Below, one piece after another: positions 1 to 7,918 of a stretch of 64,000 nt of DNA. Every line of letters begins with the position of its first letter. Positions within the stretch are counted from its first letter, which is position 1. The position numbers were made by a program, and so were the translations under genes. Origin of the DNA: Flavobacterium fluviatile (GTDB taxonomy: Bacteria > Bacteroidota > Bacteroidia > Flavobacteriales > Flavobacteriaceae); NCBI RefSeq assembly GCF_010645065.1, contig NZ_JAADZW010000004.1, forward strand, positions 62,001 through 126,000, read 5' to 3'. The notes beneath the pieces are model-generated. The model worked only from the letters and a program-made list of their open reading frames with translations. It was not told the origin of the DNA and ran no database searches.

Positions 1-1
1 A

Positions 2-418
2 TTCACATACATCCAAAAATATACAGGATTCATTAGCCCTGGAGTATTTGCCATGTTCGTTTTGGGTATGTTCTGGAAAAGAACTACCGGAGCTGCAGCT
101 ATTGTAGGGGTAATTTTAGGATTCGTGTTATCAGTATTATTTAACGAATATGCCCCTGCATTGTTCGGAAACGAGACTTTATTGTACACTGCTTACAAAA
201 ATGCTAAAGGCATCTACGAAATTCCATTCCACATCTGTATGGGATTATCATTCTTCTTTACCACACTTGTAATGGTAGCAATGAGCTTCGCAGGACCAAA
301 AGTTAACCCTAAAGCTTTTGAAACTGAACCAGGAATGTTTGCTGTAAAACCGCAAACGACTGTTTTAATCGTAATTACATTATTAGTTATCATAGCATTA
401 TACGTTAAGTTCTGGTAA
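2..418 (+). CDS. Sodium/solute symporter, C-terminal part (partial)
   Basis: The reading frame is open from the window edge, so the 5' part is missing; 138 residues remain. Three hydrophobic segments are visible, around FISPGVFAMFVLGMFW, AAAIVGVILGFVLSVLF and the C-terminal TVLIVITLLVIIALYV, with a loop between. The segment ISPGVFAMFVLGMFWKRTT is typical of the late transmembrane helices of sodium:solute symporters (SSS/SGLT family). The substrate cannot be told from this piece. An internal ATG at 53 is not the start. A terminator hairpin follows 20 bp after the stop. Confidence 0.8.
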   Translation, partial: FTYIQKYTGFISPGVFAMFVLGMFWKRTTGAAAIVGVILGFVLSVLFNEYAPALFGNETLLYTAYKNAKGIYEIPFHICMGLSFFFTTLVMVAMSFAGPKVNPKAFETEPGMFAVKPQTTVLIVITLLVIIALYVKFW

Positions 419-438
419 AATATATTTTCAATTAATTA

Positions 439-476
439 AAAGTCTGAAACTAAAATTGGTTTTCAGACTTTTTTTT
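439..476 (+). terminator. Rho-independent terminator after the symporter gene
   Basis: An inverted repeat (AAGTCTGAAA and TTTTCAGACTT) around an AT-rich loop is followed by a run of eight T. It lies 20 bp after the symporter stop codon. Confidence 0.85.
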
Positions 477-510
477 GAGTTTATAAATGATGACTTTTTG
501 GCAAAACATA

Positions 511-858
511 TCAGAACTCCTGTTTTTCTTGTTTGTGATCAATCGATTTGCTTTTATACAAATCAAATTCATAACTGAATATCTCAAGTAGAATTTCATG
601 ATTCAGATTGGGATGGCATAAGTAAAAACCTTCTTGTAATAATCTTGCCGGAAAATTATCAGAAAATTTACCACAAATACTGAGATTATTAATCACTACA
701 AATTTTGAATTATCATTTGTTACTTTTATTCTAAAATATCCATACAGATTATCACTGTATTTCACAGCTAAGATTTCGAAAATAAAATTCGTTAATGCAC
801 CATGTTTATCTGAGAAGTAACCCATATTTTCTAAAATTTCATTTTTTATTATTGCCAT
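511..858 (-). CDS. Hypothetical protein, 115 aa
   Basis: I do not recognise this protein. It has an ATG start, no signal peptide or membrane segment, and a charged, lysine-rich C-terminus. Alternating hydrophobic residues in the middle (GYFRIKV, FVVINNLSICGKF) suggest a small beta-rich cytosolic fold. It stands alone on the minus strand between the symporter terminator and another small minus-strand gene, with 167 bp between the two. Composition resembles its neighbours. It could be a small immunity-like or orphan protein, but nothing in the sequence decides this. Confidence 0.6.
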   Translation of the reverse strand: MAIIKNEILENMGYFSDKHGALTNFIFEILAVKYSDNLYGYFRIKVTNDNSKFVVINNLSICGKFSDNFPARLLQEGFYLCHPNLNHEILLEIFSYEFDLYKSKSIDHKQEKQEF

Positions 859-1025
859 AATTACAGAATGCTTTTTTGGTTTATAACTTTGATAATTAAT
901 CCTATTTAGATTTTGTGCCTGGTTTTTAAATTTTGCTAGCAGTTATTTAAAAGCTTACAGATGTTTATTTGATTAGCGTAATTTGTTTCTGCATAAAATA
1001 TATTAGATTTTACATTTAGCTGCTC

Positions 1026-1289
1026 CTATGCTTTTTTGCTAAAGATCTCTTTTCTGCGCAATGTAATCGCAGTTTCTTCATGTAATCTTTTTTGATACAA
1101 TTCAATGATAATTTCTTCAATATCATTGTTTGTATTTCTGCCATTAAAAACATGAGTAATGTATGAATTGCTGAACGGAAGCCCTTTTTTATTCCGTATC
1201 GCTTTCTCTTCCAAAAGCTTTTGAACCTCCTTTGAGTATCCTTTTTTAAAGACTTTCTTCATTTTATTCCTTTGCCCGGCTGTAATCAT
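1026..1289 (-). CDS. Small basic hypothetical protein, 87 aa
   Basis: A lysine/arginine-rich, mostly helical protein without a recognised family. The segment GLPFSNSYITHVFNGRNTN resembles the recognition part of small helix-turn-helix proteins of Bacteroidetes, so DNA binding is possible but unproven. A second in-frame ATG at residue 10 (MKKVFKKGYSKEV) could be the true start. It is divergent from the repressor-like gene at 1416 and shares a 126-bp promoter region rich in short repeats, which suggests joint regulation. Confidence 0.55.
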   Translation of the reverse strand: MITAGQRNKMKKVFKKGYSKEVQKLLEEKAIRNKKGLPFSNSYITHVFNGRNTNNDIEEIIIELYQKRLHEETAITLRRKEIFSKKA

Positions 1290-1325
1290 AGATAAGTTTT
1301 ATTTGAATCATATAATTATTGTATT

Positions 1326-1358
1326 TTTACTACGTATTTACTACGAAGTAACTACTTC
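1326..1358. promoter_or_regulatory. Operator-like repeats in a divergent intergenic region
   Basis: The word ACTAC occurs three times about 11-13 bp apart, and the last copy lies in the palindrome GAAGTA-AC-TACTTC (1345-1358). It sits between the divergent small genes at 1289 and 1416. Binding by the repressor-like protein encoded at 1416 is an inference. Confidence 0.45.
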
Positions 1359-1415
1359 AAATATATATCATTTATTAATATATTGTATCATTTTTAATAC
1401 AAAAATTTAAAAAAA

Positions 1416-1787
1416 ATGCAAACAGAAGGCGAAAGATTACGCTACTACATTGAAAGCAAAGAAGTTAACCTAAGGCAGTTCTGTATAGAAAATGATATAT
1501 TATACACTTCATTGCATCCAATTTTAACCAATTCGAGGTCGCTGGGAATGAATATTTTGAAAAAAATTATGCAGGTTTATCCTAATTTAAATATAAACTG
1601 GGTATTAACCGGCATGGGTGAAATAGAAATCACAGAAGAAAAAAACCACATTTTGCGCGATCCAAATTCAGTTTATCAAAATGCAGATCCCGGATACGAA
1701 GCTTTCTTAAAATATTTTGATAAAGAAGCCACTACAGATAAAATTATCGCCATTATAGAAAAGAAATTAGAGGATAAGAAGAAGTGA
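1416..1787 (+). CDS. Phage-type helix-turn-helix transcriptional regulator
   Basis: A 123-residue protein. The N-terminal 65 residues (GERLRYYIESKEVNLRQFCIENDI onward) read as an XRE/CI-type helix-turn-helix, followed by NLNINWVLTGMGE, a signature seen after the HTH in many Bacteroidetes phage-like repressors. The C-terminal half is charged, may be a short oligomerisation helix, and has no S24 peptidase domain. ATG start. The upstream region carries repeats suited to autoregulation. It could be a prophage or island remnant, since repeats follow directly downstream. Confidence 0.7.
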   Translation: MQTEGERLRYYIESKEVNLRQFCIENDILYTSLHPILTNSRSLGMNILKKIMQVYPNLNINWVLTGMGEIEITEEKNHILRDPNSVYQNADPGYEAFLKYFDKEATTDKIIAIIEKKLEDKKK

Positions 1788-1792
1788 TTATA

Positions 1793-2048
1793 ACCCCTGC
1801 TCCCCGAAGTCTTCAAACTGAAAAGCTGCGCAAATGTCTCTGACTTTGCGCATTTTTTTAATGTTATTATAATCCTTAACTTCTCAAAGTCTCCCGACTT
1901 TTTACCTAAAATTCTTGTATACCCCTGCTCCCCGAAGTCTTCAACTGAAAAGCTGCGCAAATGTCTCCGACTTTGCGCAATTTTTTAATGTTATTATAAT
2001 CCTTAACTTCTCAAAAGTCTCCCGACTTTTTACCTAAAATTCTTGTAT
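1793..2048. repeat. 128-bp tandem duplication with internal hairpins
   Basis: Positions 1793-1920 and 1921-2048 are nearly identical. They begin with ACCCCTGCTCCCCGAAGTC and end with CCTAAAATTCTTGTAT. Each copy holds two short hairpins: GCGCAAA/TTTGCGC (1828-1851 and 1955-1978) and AAAGTC/GACTTT around TCCC. The first copy begins directly after the stop codon of the regulator gene, so the hairpins may also act as terminators. Confidence 0.85.
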
Positions 2049-2205
2049 ACCAATAAAAAACAAATACGTTATATATTTATAAAAAATTTAAAAGTATTAA
2101 GCTGTAATTTCAGGGATATAAAAATTGAAAAAGCAGATAATCCAGTGGTCGATGTTTTAAACCCTAAGCCACTTACAAAATATAATTTGTGTTAATTATT
2201 CGTTT

Positions 2206-2280
2206 AAAGTCGGAGACTTTTACAAATATTGGGTTCTTAAGAAATTTTTAAAATGGCGCAAAGTCGGAGACATTTGCGCA
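2206..2280. repeat. Inverted copies of the duplicated hairpin motifs
   Basis: AAAGTCGGAGACTTT (2206-2220), and a 24-bp word at 2256-2279 that is the exact reverse complement of the GCGCAAA...TTTGCGC hairpin at 1955-1978. The motifs thus occur in convergent orientation around 300 bp of non-coding DNA. Confidence 0.75.
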
Positions 2281-2479
2281 GCGTTGGAAAGGAACACACC
2301 CACTGGCGCTCGTTTGTCGACAACTCTGGCGCTTGCTTATAGCGAGTGCCTACTTAAATTAAAAGATAAATCGTAGCGTTTGTAACGCGGTTAAAACAAC
2401 AAAGCCACTTTAATAACGGAGTGGCTGTAGTTTCTAGAATATCTTGAATTTTATCCAACTTCAACGATGCATGTTATTT

Positions 2480-2920
2480 TCACACCTTTTTAATCACATA
2501 AGTAACCATTCCCCAAATAATAAGCTGGTTTTCTTCAGTAACCTTTATGGGTTTATATTCTGCATTTTCAGGCATGAGGTACAAACAATCTTTTTCGACC
2601 TGAATGCGTTTTACGGTAAACTCGCCATCGATAAAACAAATCGCAATTTTATTGTTTTGCGGCTCCAGACTTCGGTCAACTACCAATACATCTTGGTCGT
2701 TAATACCCGCATCAATCATAGAATTGCCTTTGACCCTGATATAAAAAGTAGCCAGCGGATTTTCGCTTAGTTCTTTGTTCAGGTCGATACTGGTTTCCAT
2801 AAAATCAGCTGCCGGCGACGGAAAACCGGCCGAAACGCCCTCATTGATATAAGGAATCCTGATGCCACTTTCGAAATCAGGCTGAAAAAAGGTCAGTTTT
2901 TGTTCTTTTTTTAGAGACAT
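2480..2920 (-). CDS. umuD: UmuD-like S24 peptidase
   Basis: A 146-residue LexA/UmuD-type self-cleaving serine protease fold without a DNA-binding domain. A likely cleavage site is Ala31-Gly32 (EGVSAGFPSP). The catalytic serine is Ser67 in VKGNSMIDAGI and the catalytic lysine is Lys104 in GEFTVKRI. In the family, cleaved UmuD binds UmuC to form the translesion polymerase Pol V. It overlaps the end of umuC by 10 bp and is translated after it, the reverse of the E. coli order. It should be induced with umuC. Confidence 0.92.
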   Translation of the reverse strand: MSLKKEQKLTFFQPDFESGIRIPYINEGVSAGFPSPAADFMETSIDLNKELSENPLATFYIRVKGNSMIDAGINDQDVLVVDRSLEPQNNKIAICFIDGEFTVKRIQVEKDCLYLMPENAEYKPIKVTEENQLIIWGMVTYVIKKV

Positions 2921-4185
2921 TTTACTTCCAGAAGTGTATTAAAATCAGTGGTATATTTAGGAGATAAATGATTCTGGTTCATATCCCAGGTCAATTTAAG
3001 ATTTTGCGAAGCCAGTTTTACTTTCCGGTTTCCTAATTTATTATTCAGCTGGTCCATCACTTTCATCAAGGCCAGATGTTTTGGATTTTCTTCTTCAAAC
3101 AACTGAAACTGCTTTTTATCTTCATCAATTAATTCTGTTACTATAACACCAGCCTTTTTAAACCGGATTCCTTCGTTGCCCTTGTGCAATTTCTTCAATA
3201 TTTCGATAACCGTATTCGAAATGGTCAAAGTTGAATTGGTTGCATAAGGCAGCGTCACCGCCATATTAAAATAATATTGGGATGATTGTACCGAGTGTTT
3301 ATCGATTACCAGCATTACAATAATGGTATGGCAGCAGGAATTTTGTTTGCGCAGTTTTTCGGCACAAACGGCTGCAAAGGTCGTCACCCGTTCACGCAGC
3401 AAATCAAAATCAGAAATTTGTTTGGGGAAACTTCTCGTAGTCGCAATACTCTTTTTTTGTTGCGGCAAAGGCTCTAAATCCAAAACCGATTTGCCTTCGA
3501 GTTCATATTTCAGGCGAAGACCAACCACGCCCATTTCTTTCTTAATCCACGCTTCGTGCACAGGATCAATAAAATCAAGTGCCGTATGTATATTTCTGAG
3601 TTTTGCTTTCTTTTTTGTACGATAACCAATGCCCCAAACGTCTTCAATCTTAGTCCATTTTAAAGCTTTGATTCTTTTTTCTTCGGTATCAATTACATAA
3701 ACGCCTTTGGTTCTATCCTGAAATTCTTTTGCAATTTTATTGGCAACTTTTGACAACGCCTTAGTTTCGGCAAAGCCAATGCATACCGGAAGTCCAACCC
3801 ATTTTTGAATTCGGGATTTCATTTGCATCCCGTAATCCTGATAATCCAAAATATTCAAACCATCAAAATTCAGAAAAGCTTCATCTATGCTATAAATTTC
3901 TACATTTGGGGTAAACTGCTCCAAAATTTTCATCACCCGGTTGCTCAAATCTCCGTACAAAGGATAATTGGACGAAAACAATTTGACATTTTTTTCTTTT
4001 ACCAGTTCCCTGATCTTGAATGCCGGCGCGCCCATTGGAATCCCAGCTGCTTTAGCTTCATTGCTTCGTGAAATCACACAGCCATCATTATTGGATAATA
4101 TCGCAACAGGTTTTCCGTTGAATTCCGGCTGGAAAACACGTTCGCATGAAGCATAAAAATTATTACAATCGACTAAAGCATACAT
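2911..4185 (-). CDS. umuC: UmuC-like Y-family DNA polymerase subunit
   Basis: A 424-residue Y-family polymerase. The catalytic metal-binding residues are visible as Asp6 in ALVDCNNFYASCERVF and Asp101-Glu102 in YSIDEAF. The palm is followed by helix-hairpin-helix and little-finger regions, and the C-terminus resembles the DUF4113 tail of UmuC proteins. It carries out error-prone synthesis past DNA lesions together with UmuD, which is encoded just downstream with overlap. A TAATTTTG box ends only four bases before the ATG, so the transcript may be nearly leaderless. Confidence 0.95.
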   Translation of the reverse strand: MYALVDCNNFYASCERVFQPEFNGKPVAILSNNDGCVISRSNEAKAAGIPMGAPAFKIRELVKEKNVKLFSSNYPLYGDLSNRVMKILEQFTPNVEIYSIDEAFLNFDGLNILDYQDYGMQMKSRIQKWVGLPVCIGFAETKALSKVANKIAKEFQDRTKGVYVIDTEEKRIKALKWTKIEDVWGIGYRTKKKAKLRNIHTALDFIDPVHEAWIKKEMGVVGLRLKYELEGKSVLDLEPLPQQKKSIATTRSFPKQISDFDLLRERVTTFAAVCAEKLRKQNSCCHTIIVMLVIDKHSVQSSQYYFNMAVTLPYATNSTLTISNTVIEILKKLHKGNEGIRFKKAGVIVTELIDEDKKQFQLFEEENPKHLALMKVMDQLNNKLGNRKVKLASQNLKLTWDMNQNHLSPKYTTDFNTLLEVKCL

Positions 4186-4189
4186 GCTG

Positions 4190-4197
4190 CAAAATTA
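4190..4197 (-). promoter_or_regulatory. Putative -7 box of the umuC-umuD operon
   Basis: TAATTTTG on the minus strand matches the Bacteroidetes TAnnTTTG element. It lies directly before the umuC ATG. No clear -33 element or SOS box was found by eye. Confidence 0.45.
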
Positions 4198-4340
4198 CGC
4201 AATAGTGAGTTATGCATTTAAATAAGGAAAGTTAATTTTTATAACATATTTAAAATCAGATATATAAACTCAACTTCACAAGGTTGAAATTAGGAAATAA
4301 ATCCTGTTAAAAAAAATTGCACAAATCACCAAAAGACTGG

Positions 4341-4368
4341 TTGTGTTTTAAAAAAATATTTACATTTG
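4341..4368 (+). promoter_or_regulatory. Bacteroidetes-type promoter
   Basis: TTG at 4341-4343, a 17-bp spacer, then TACATTTG at 4361-4368. This matches the -33/-7 consensus well. The start of the secreted-protein gene follows at 4391. Confidence 0.7.
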
Positions 4369-4390
4369 AAACCTAAACTAATCCTTAATT

Positions 4391-4996
4391 ATGAAAAAAA
4401 TTGTATTTGCATTATTACTCGTTTCAGGATTTACATTTGCTCAGGACATGAATGTCGTAAATGGAGATTTTGATTTTTTAAAAAACCAAAAAGAAGTTAA
4501 TGTAGAATTTGATTATAGTAGTTTTACTATGATGAAAGAAAACAAAACAGAAGCTCAGTATGTTGAAGAACACAAAGCCGAATTAGACAAAAAGGCAAAA
4601 GGAAACGGAAACATCTGGCAAAAAAAATGGGTAGCTGCCAAGGAACAAATATGGACTCCTAAATTTTTGGAAATTGCCAATGTCGTATTAACTAAAGAAC
4701 ATAAAGATTTAAATTTCCAGGAAGGATTAAACACTCCTTATACCTTAATAGTAAAAACAGTGTGGGTATATCCGGGATGGGATGCCGGAATTATGAAACA
4801 GCCAGCAAAAGTTACCACAAATTTAAAATTTGTTGAAACAGCAAATAAATCAAATGTTTTGTTGGAAATTAACAGTGAAGAAGCTCCCGGAGATCAGTGG
4901 GGAAACAATTTCAGCAATGAATCCCGAATTGGAGAAGGTTACGCTAAAACAGCAAAATCAATGTCTAAGCTTATAGCAAAAAAAGCGTATAAATAA
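4391..4996 (+). CDS. Secreted hypothetical protein, 201 aa
   Basis: A classical signal peptide (MKKIVFALLLVSGFTFAQ, cleavage near residue 18) is followed by about 180 soluble residues with no recognised family. The mature part has a WVYPGWDAGIMKQPAKV segment and a regular beta-like pattern (TTNLKFVETANKSNVLLEIN), so an exported beta-rich domain is likely. A good promoter lies upstream and a shared terminator directly follows. It is convergent with the flavoprotein gene at 5017 and is probably not part of the pigment cluster. Confidence 0.75.
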   Translation: MKKIVFALLLVSGFTFAQDMNVVNGDFDFLKNQKEVNVEFDYSSFTMMKENKTEAQYVEEHKAELDKKAKGNGNIWQKKWVAAKEQIWTPKFLEIANVVLTKEHKDLNFQEGLNTPYTLIVKTVWVYPGWDAGIMKQPAKVTTNLKFVETANKSNVLLEINSEEAPGDQWGNNFSNESRIGEGYAKTAKSMSKLIAKKAYK

Positions 4997-5006
4997 AAAA
5001 CCAAAA

Positions 5007-5035
5007 AAAGCCCTGATTATTCAGGGCTTTGTTCT
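5007..5035. terminator. Bidirectional terminator
   Basis: AAAGCCCTGA-TTAT-TCAGGGCTTT with an A-run before and a T-rich tail after. It separates two convergent genes and overlaps the last codons of the minus-strand one. Confidence 0.85.
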
Positions 5036-6267
5036 TTTTGCATATTCAGCAGATACGCCATATTTGCTATTACATGGTCATGTTTCTTAACAAACGGATT
5101 TTCTTCATTCCAGACATACCCTGCCAGTACAGCACATATTTTTTCTTTCACATCCGGATTTTCAGGCTGATGAAAAAACAAAGTCTGAAGATTTCCGGTG
5201 TACCATTCTTTTACGTAAGTGGTAAAAACAGCGATGCCCCGTTTCATATATTGCGTAAATTCAACTTCCCAGTCAACAGGAATTCCCTGTGATTCTTTCA
5301 GGTATAATTTGGCTGCCAGCATTCCCGATTCTGTCGCAAAAGCAACTCCAGATGAAAATACCGGATCCAAAAATTCTGAGCTGTTTCCGGTCAACGCAAA
5401 ACCGTCTCCGTACATTTTTTTTACGGCTCTTGAATAATTTTCCAGTTTTACCGGCTCGAATAAAAATTCAGTCCCTTTGAATCTTTTGATATAATAATCC
5501 GAAAGCTGAATCGCATTTCGTAAAGCTTCAGCGTTATTTTTATTTTCTGAAAGCGAATTGATAAAATCTGTCGGACCAACCACTCCTAAACTGGTATTTC
5601 CATTCGAAAACGGAATTACCCAAAGCCAGACTTCGGTCTCCAGAATATCAAATGATATCATGGTTCCCTCCTCGCCTTCAGGTCGGTTGATATCTTTTAC
5701 GTGTGCAAATATCGAAGAATGCGGATCCAGTTTTGAAGGAGTATCCAAATCTAAAAGCCTTGGCAAAACACGTCCGTAACCGCTGGAATCAATAATGAAT
5801 TTCGCGTGGATTTCTTTCAGGTTTCCGTCTTTATCTTTTACGACTGTTTTGGAATTTTTCCCTTCAAAGGAAACTTCCAGAACTTCGGTTTCAAATTCCA
5901 GGTTAATTCCTTTTCTAATTACTTCCTGCGCCATTGTGTTGTCAAAATCAGCTCTTGGCACTTGCCAGGTCCAGTCCCAGCCTTCTCCAAATTTCTGACT
6001 GAAATCAAAAACACAAATCTCTTCACCCCTGATAAAACGGGCTCCAAGCTTCTTTTCAAAATTCATGGCGTCTAAACTTTCAAAAAGTTCGGCCTCTGCA
6101 AAATGGTCCATAACCCTCGGTATAAGACTCTCGCCAACCACTAATCTTGGAAACTTTGTTTTTTCAACCACCTTTATGTTAACACCGTTCCTATGAAGAT
6201 ACGATGCCGAAACACATCCCGATGGTCCTGCCCCAATGATTAAAACGTCTACAAACTCCTTTGTCAT
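5017..6267 (-). CDS. FAD-dependent monooxygenase/halogenase-like protein of the flexirubin cluster
   Basis: A 416-residue flavoprotein. The N-terminal Rossmann motif GAGPSG is at residues 12-17. FPRLVVGESLIP (39-50) and the tryptophan-rich WDWTWQVPRADFD (97-109) are typical of the tryptophan halogenase/geranylgeranyl reductase group. The canonical halogenase WxWxIP motif is altered here (W-D-W-T-W-Q-V-P), so hydroxylation or halogenation of the aryl end of the pigment are both possible. It is transcribed divergently from the tyrosine ammonia-lyase gene across a shared palindrome, which ties it to the pigment genes. Confidence 0.82.
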   Translation of the reverse strand: MTKEFVDVLIIGAGPSGCVSASYLHRNGVNIKVVEKTKFPRLVVGESLIPRVMDHFAEAELFESLDAMNFEKKLGARFIRGEEICVFDFSQKFGEGWDWTWQVPRADFDNTMAQEVIRKGINLEFETEVLEVSFEGKNSKTVVKDKDGNLKEIHAKFIIDSSGYGRVLPRLLDLDTPSKLDPHSSIFAHVKDINRPEGEEGTMISFDILETEVWLWVIPFSNGNTSLGVVGPTDFINSLSENKNNAEALRNAIQLSDYYIKRFKGTEFLFEPVKLENYSRAVKKMYGDGFALTGNSSEFLDPVFSSGVAFATESGMLAAKLYLKESQGIPVDWEVEFTQYMKRGIAVFTTYVKEWYTGNLQTLFFHQPENPDVKEKICAVLAGYVWNEENPFVKKHDHVIANMAYLLNMQKEQSPE

Positions 6268-6306
6268 AATAGAAATGTTCTGATTTATTAACTTACATTT
6301 GCCCTC

Positions 6307-6332
6307 ATCAAAATAACTACATTTATTTTGAT
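6307..6332. promoter_or_regulatory. Palindromic operator-like site in the divergent pigment promoter
   Basis: ATCAAAATAA-CTACAT-TTATTTTGAT is a perfect 10-bp inverted repeat with a 6-bp spacer, in the 101-bp gap between two divergent pigment genes. A TTTG at 6298-6301 followed 21 bp later by TTATTTTG would make a promoter for the lyase gene, so a bound dimer would cover its -7 box. The reader protein is unknown. Confidence 0.55.
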
Positions 6333-6368
6333 AAATAAAATTAAATTAGCGCAATCAAAACGAGTTTA

Positions 6369-7889
6369 ATGAATACAATTAATGAATATTTAAGTTTAGC
6401 CGAATTCGAGGCTATTATATTTGGAAACCAGAAAGTTACAATTAGCGATTTGGTACTAAACCGTGTGCATGAAAGCTTCAATTTTTTAAAAGAATTTTCA
6501 GGAAATAAAGTAATATATGGCGTAAATACGGGCTTTGGTCCTATGGCTCAGTATCGAATTAAAGAGTCTGACCAGATTCAGCTGCAATATAATTTGATCC
6601 GAAGCCACTCATCCGGAACAGGAAAACCTTTAAGTCCGGTTTGTGCAAAAGCAGCTATTTTAGCACGTTTAAACTCATTATCACTAGGAAATTCCGGTGT
6701 TCATCCTTCCGTTATCCATTTGATGGCTGAATTAATTAACAGAGATATCACTCCATTAATTTTTGAACACGGGGGTGTTGGTGCCAGTGGGGATTTAGTT
6801 CAGTTATCACATTTAGCCTTAGTTTTAATTGGCGAAGGCGAAGTTTTTTATAAAGGTGAAAGAAGACCAACTCCCGAAGTTTTTGAAATTGAAGGTTTAA
6901 AACCAATTCAGGTAGAAATCAGAGAAGGTCTGGCTTTGATCAACGGAACTTCTGTAATGACCGGAATTGGGGTTGTAAATGTACATCATGCCAATAAATT
7001 ATTAGACTGGTCATTGAAAGCTTCCTGTGCCATAAACGAACTGGTTCAGGCGTACGACGATCATTTTTCTGAAGAATTAAACCAGACCAAACGCCATAAG
7101 GGACAACAGGAAATTGCATTAAGAATGAGACAAAATCTTTCTGACAGCACATTGATCCGTAAAAGAGAAGACCATTTATATTCCGGCGAAAATACCGAGG
7201 AAATTTTCAAAGAAAAAGTTCAGGAATATTATTCTCTAAGATGTGTCCCTCAAATTTTGGGTCCTGTTTTAGAAACGATTAATAACGTAGCTTCTATCCT
7301 GGAAGATGAATTTAATTCGGCAAACGACAACCCAATTATAGATGTAAAAAACCAGCACGTTTATCACGGAGGAAATTTTCACGGAGATTACATTTCGCTT
7401 GAAATGGATAAACTGAAAATCGTAATTACCAAATTAACAATGCTGGCAGAACGCCAATTAAATTATTTACTGAATTCAAAAATTAACGAATTACTGCCTC
7501 CGTTTGTAAATTTAGGAACATTAGGATTTAATTTCGGAATGCAGGGTGTACAGTTCGTGGCAACCTCAACCACTGCAGAAAGCCAGATGTTATCCAATCC
7601 AATGTACGTTCACAGTATTCCGAACAACAACGACAATCAGGATATTGTAAGCATGGGAACCAACTCGGCTGTTATTACCTCAAAAGTAATAGAAAACGCT
7701 TTTGAAGTATTGGCAATCGAATTAATTACAATTGTTCAGGCTATTGATTATTTAGAACAAAAAGATAAAATTTCATCTGTTTCTAAAAAATGGTATGATG
7801 ATGTTCGAAAAATAATCCCAACTTTTAAAGAAGATCAGGTCATGTATCCTTTTGTTCAAAAGGTAAAAGATTATTTGATAAACAGCTAA
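6369..7889 (+). CDS. Tyrosine ammonia-lyase (aromatic amino acid lyase)
   Basis: A 506-residue HAL/PAL family enzyme that forms the MIO cofactor from Ala139-Ser140-Gly141 in GGVGASGDLVQLSH. YGVNTGFG (50-57), the NNNDNQD segment and other family motifs are present. The substrate-selectivity pair reads Ser79-His80, the pattern more often linked to histidine lyases. From memory, however, the protein is nearly identical to the F. johnsoniae enzyme shown to be a specific tyrosine ammonia-lyase. It would convert tyrosine to p-coumarate, the starter of the flexirubin polyene. First gene of the rightward pigment operon. Confidence 0.93.
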   Translation: MNTINEYLSLAEFEAIIFGNQKVTISDLVLNRVHESFNFLKEFSGNKVIYGVNTGFGPMAQYRIKESDQIQLQYNLIRSHSSGTGKPLSPVCAKAAILARLNSLSLGNSGVHPSVIHLMAELINRDITPLIFEHGGVGASGDLVQLSHLALVLIGEGEVFYKGERRPTPEVFEIEGLKPIQVEIREGLALINGTSVMTGIGVVNVHHANKLLDWSLKASCAINELVQAYDDHFSEELNQTKRHKGQQEIALRMRQNLSDSTLIRKREDHLYSGENTEEIFKEKVQEYYSLRCVPQILGPVLETINNVASILEDEFNSANDNPIIDVKNQHVYHGGNFHGDYISLEMDKLKIVITKLTMLAERQLNYLLNSKINELLPPFVNLGTLGFNFGMQGVQFVATSTTAESQMLSNPMYVHSIPNNNDNQDIVSMGTNSAVITSKVIENAFEVLAIELITIVQAIDYLEQKDKISSVSKKWYDDVRKIIPTFKEDQVMYPFVQKVKDYLINS

Positions 7890-7918
7890 TTTAAAAAGTG
7901 CAATCTTACTTAAATAAT

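Larger units (their letters stand above)
1788..2479. other. Gene-free repeat-rich stretch
   Basis: About 690 bp without a credible gene. It holds the 128-bp duplication, its inverted motifs, and a further hairpin at 2403-2426 (AGCCACT and AGTGGCT) that may terminate transcription. The small reading frames here run through repeats and are not believed. Confidence 0.6.

Noticed and set aside
4186..4390. SOS (LexA) box before umuC
   Set aside because: No convincing palindrome could be found by eye, and the Bacteroidetes LexA motif is not fixed.
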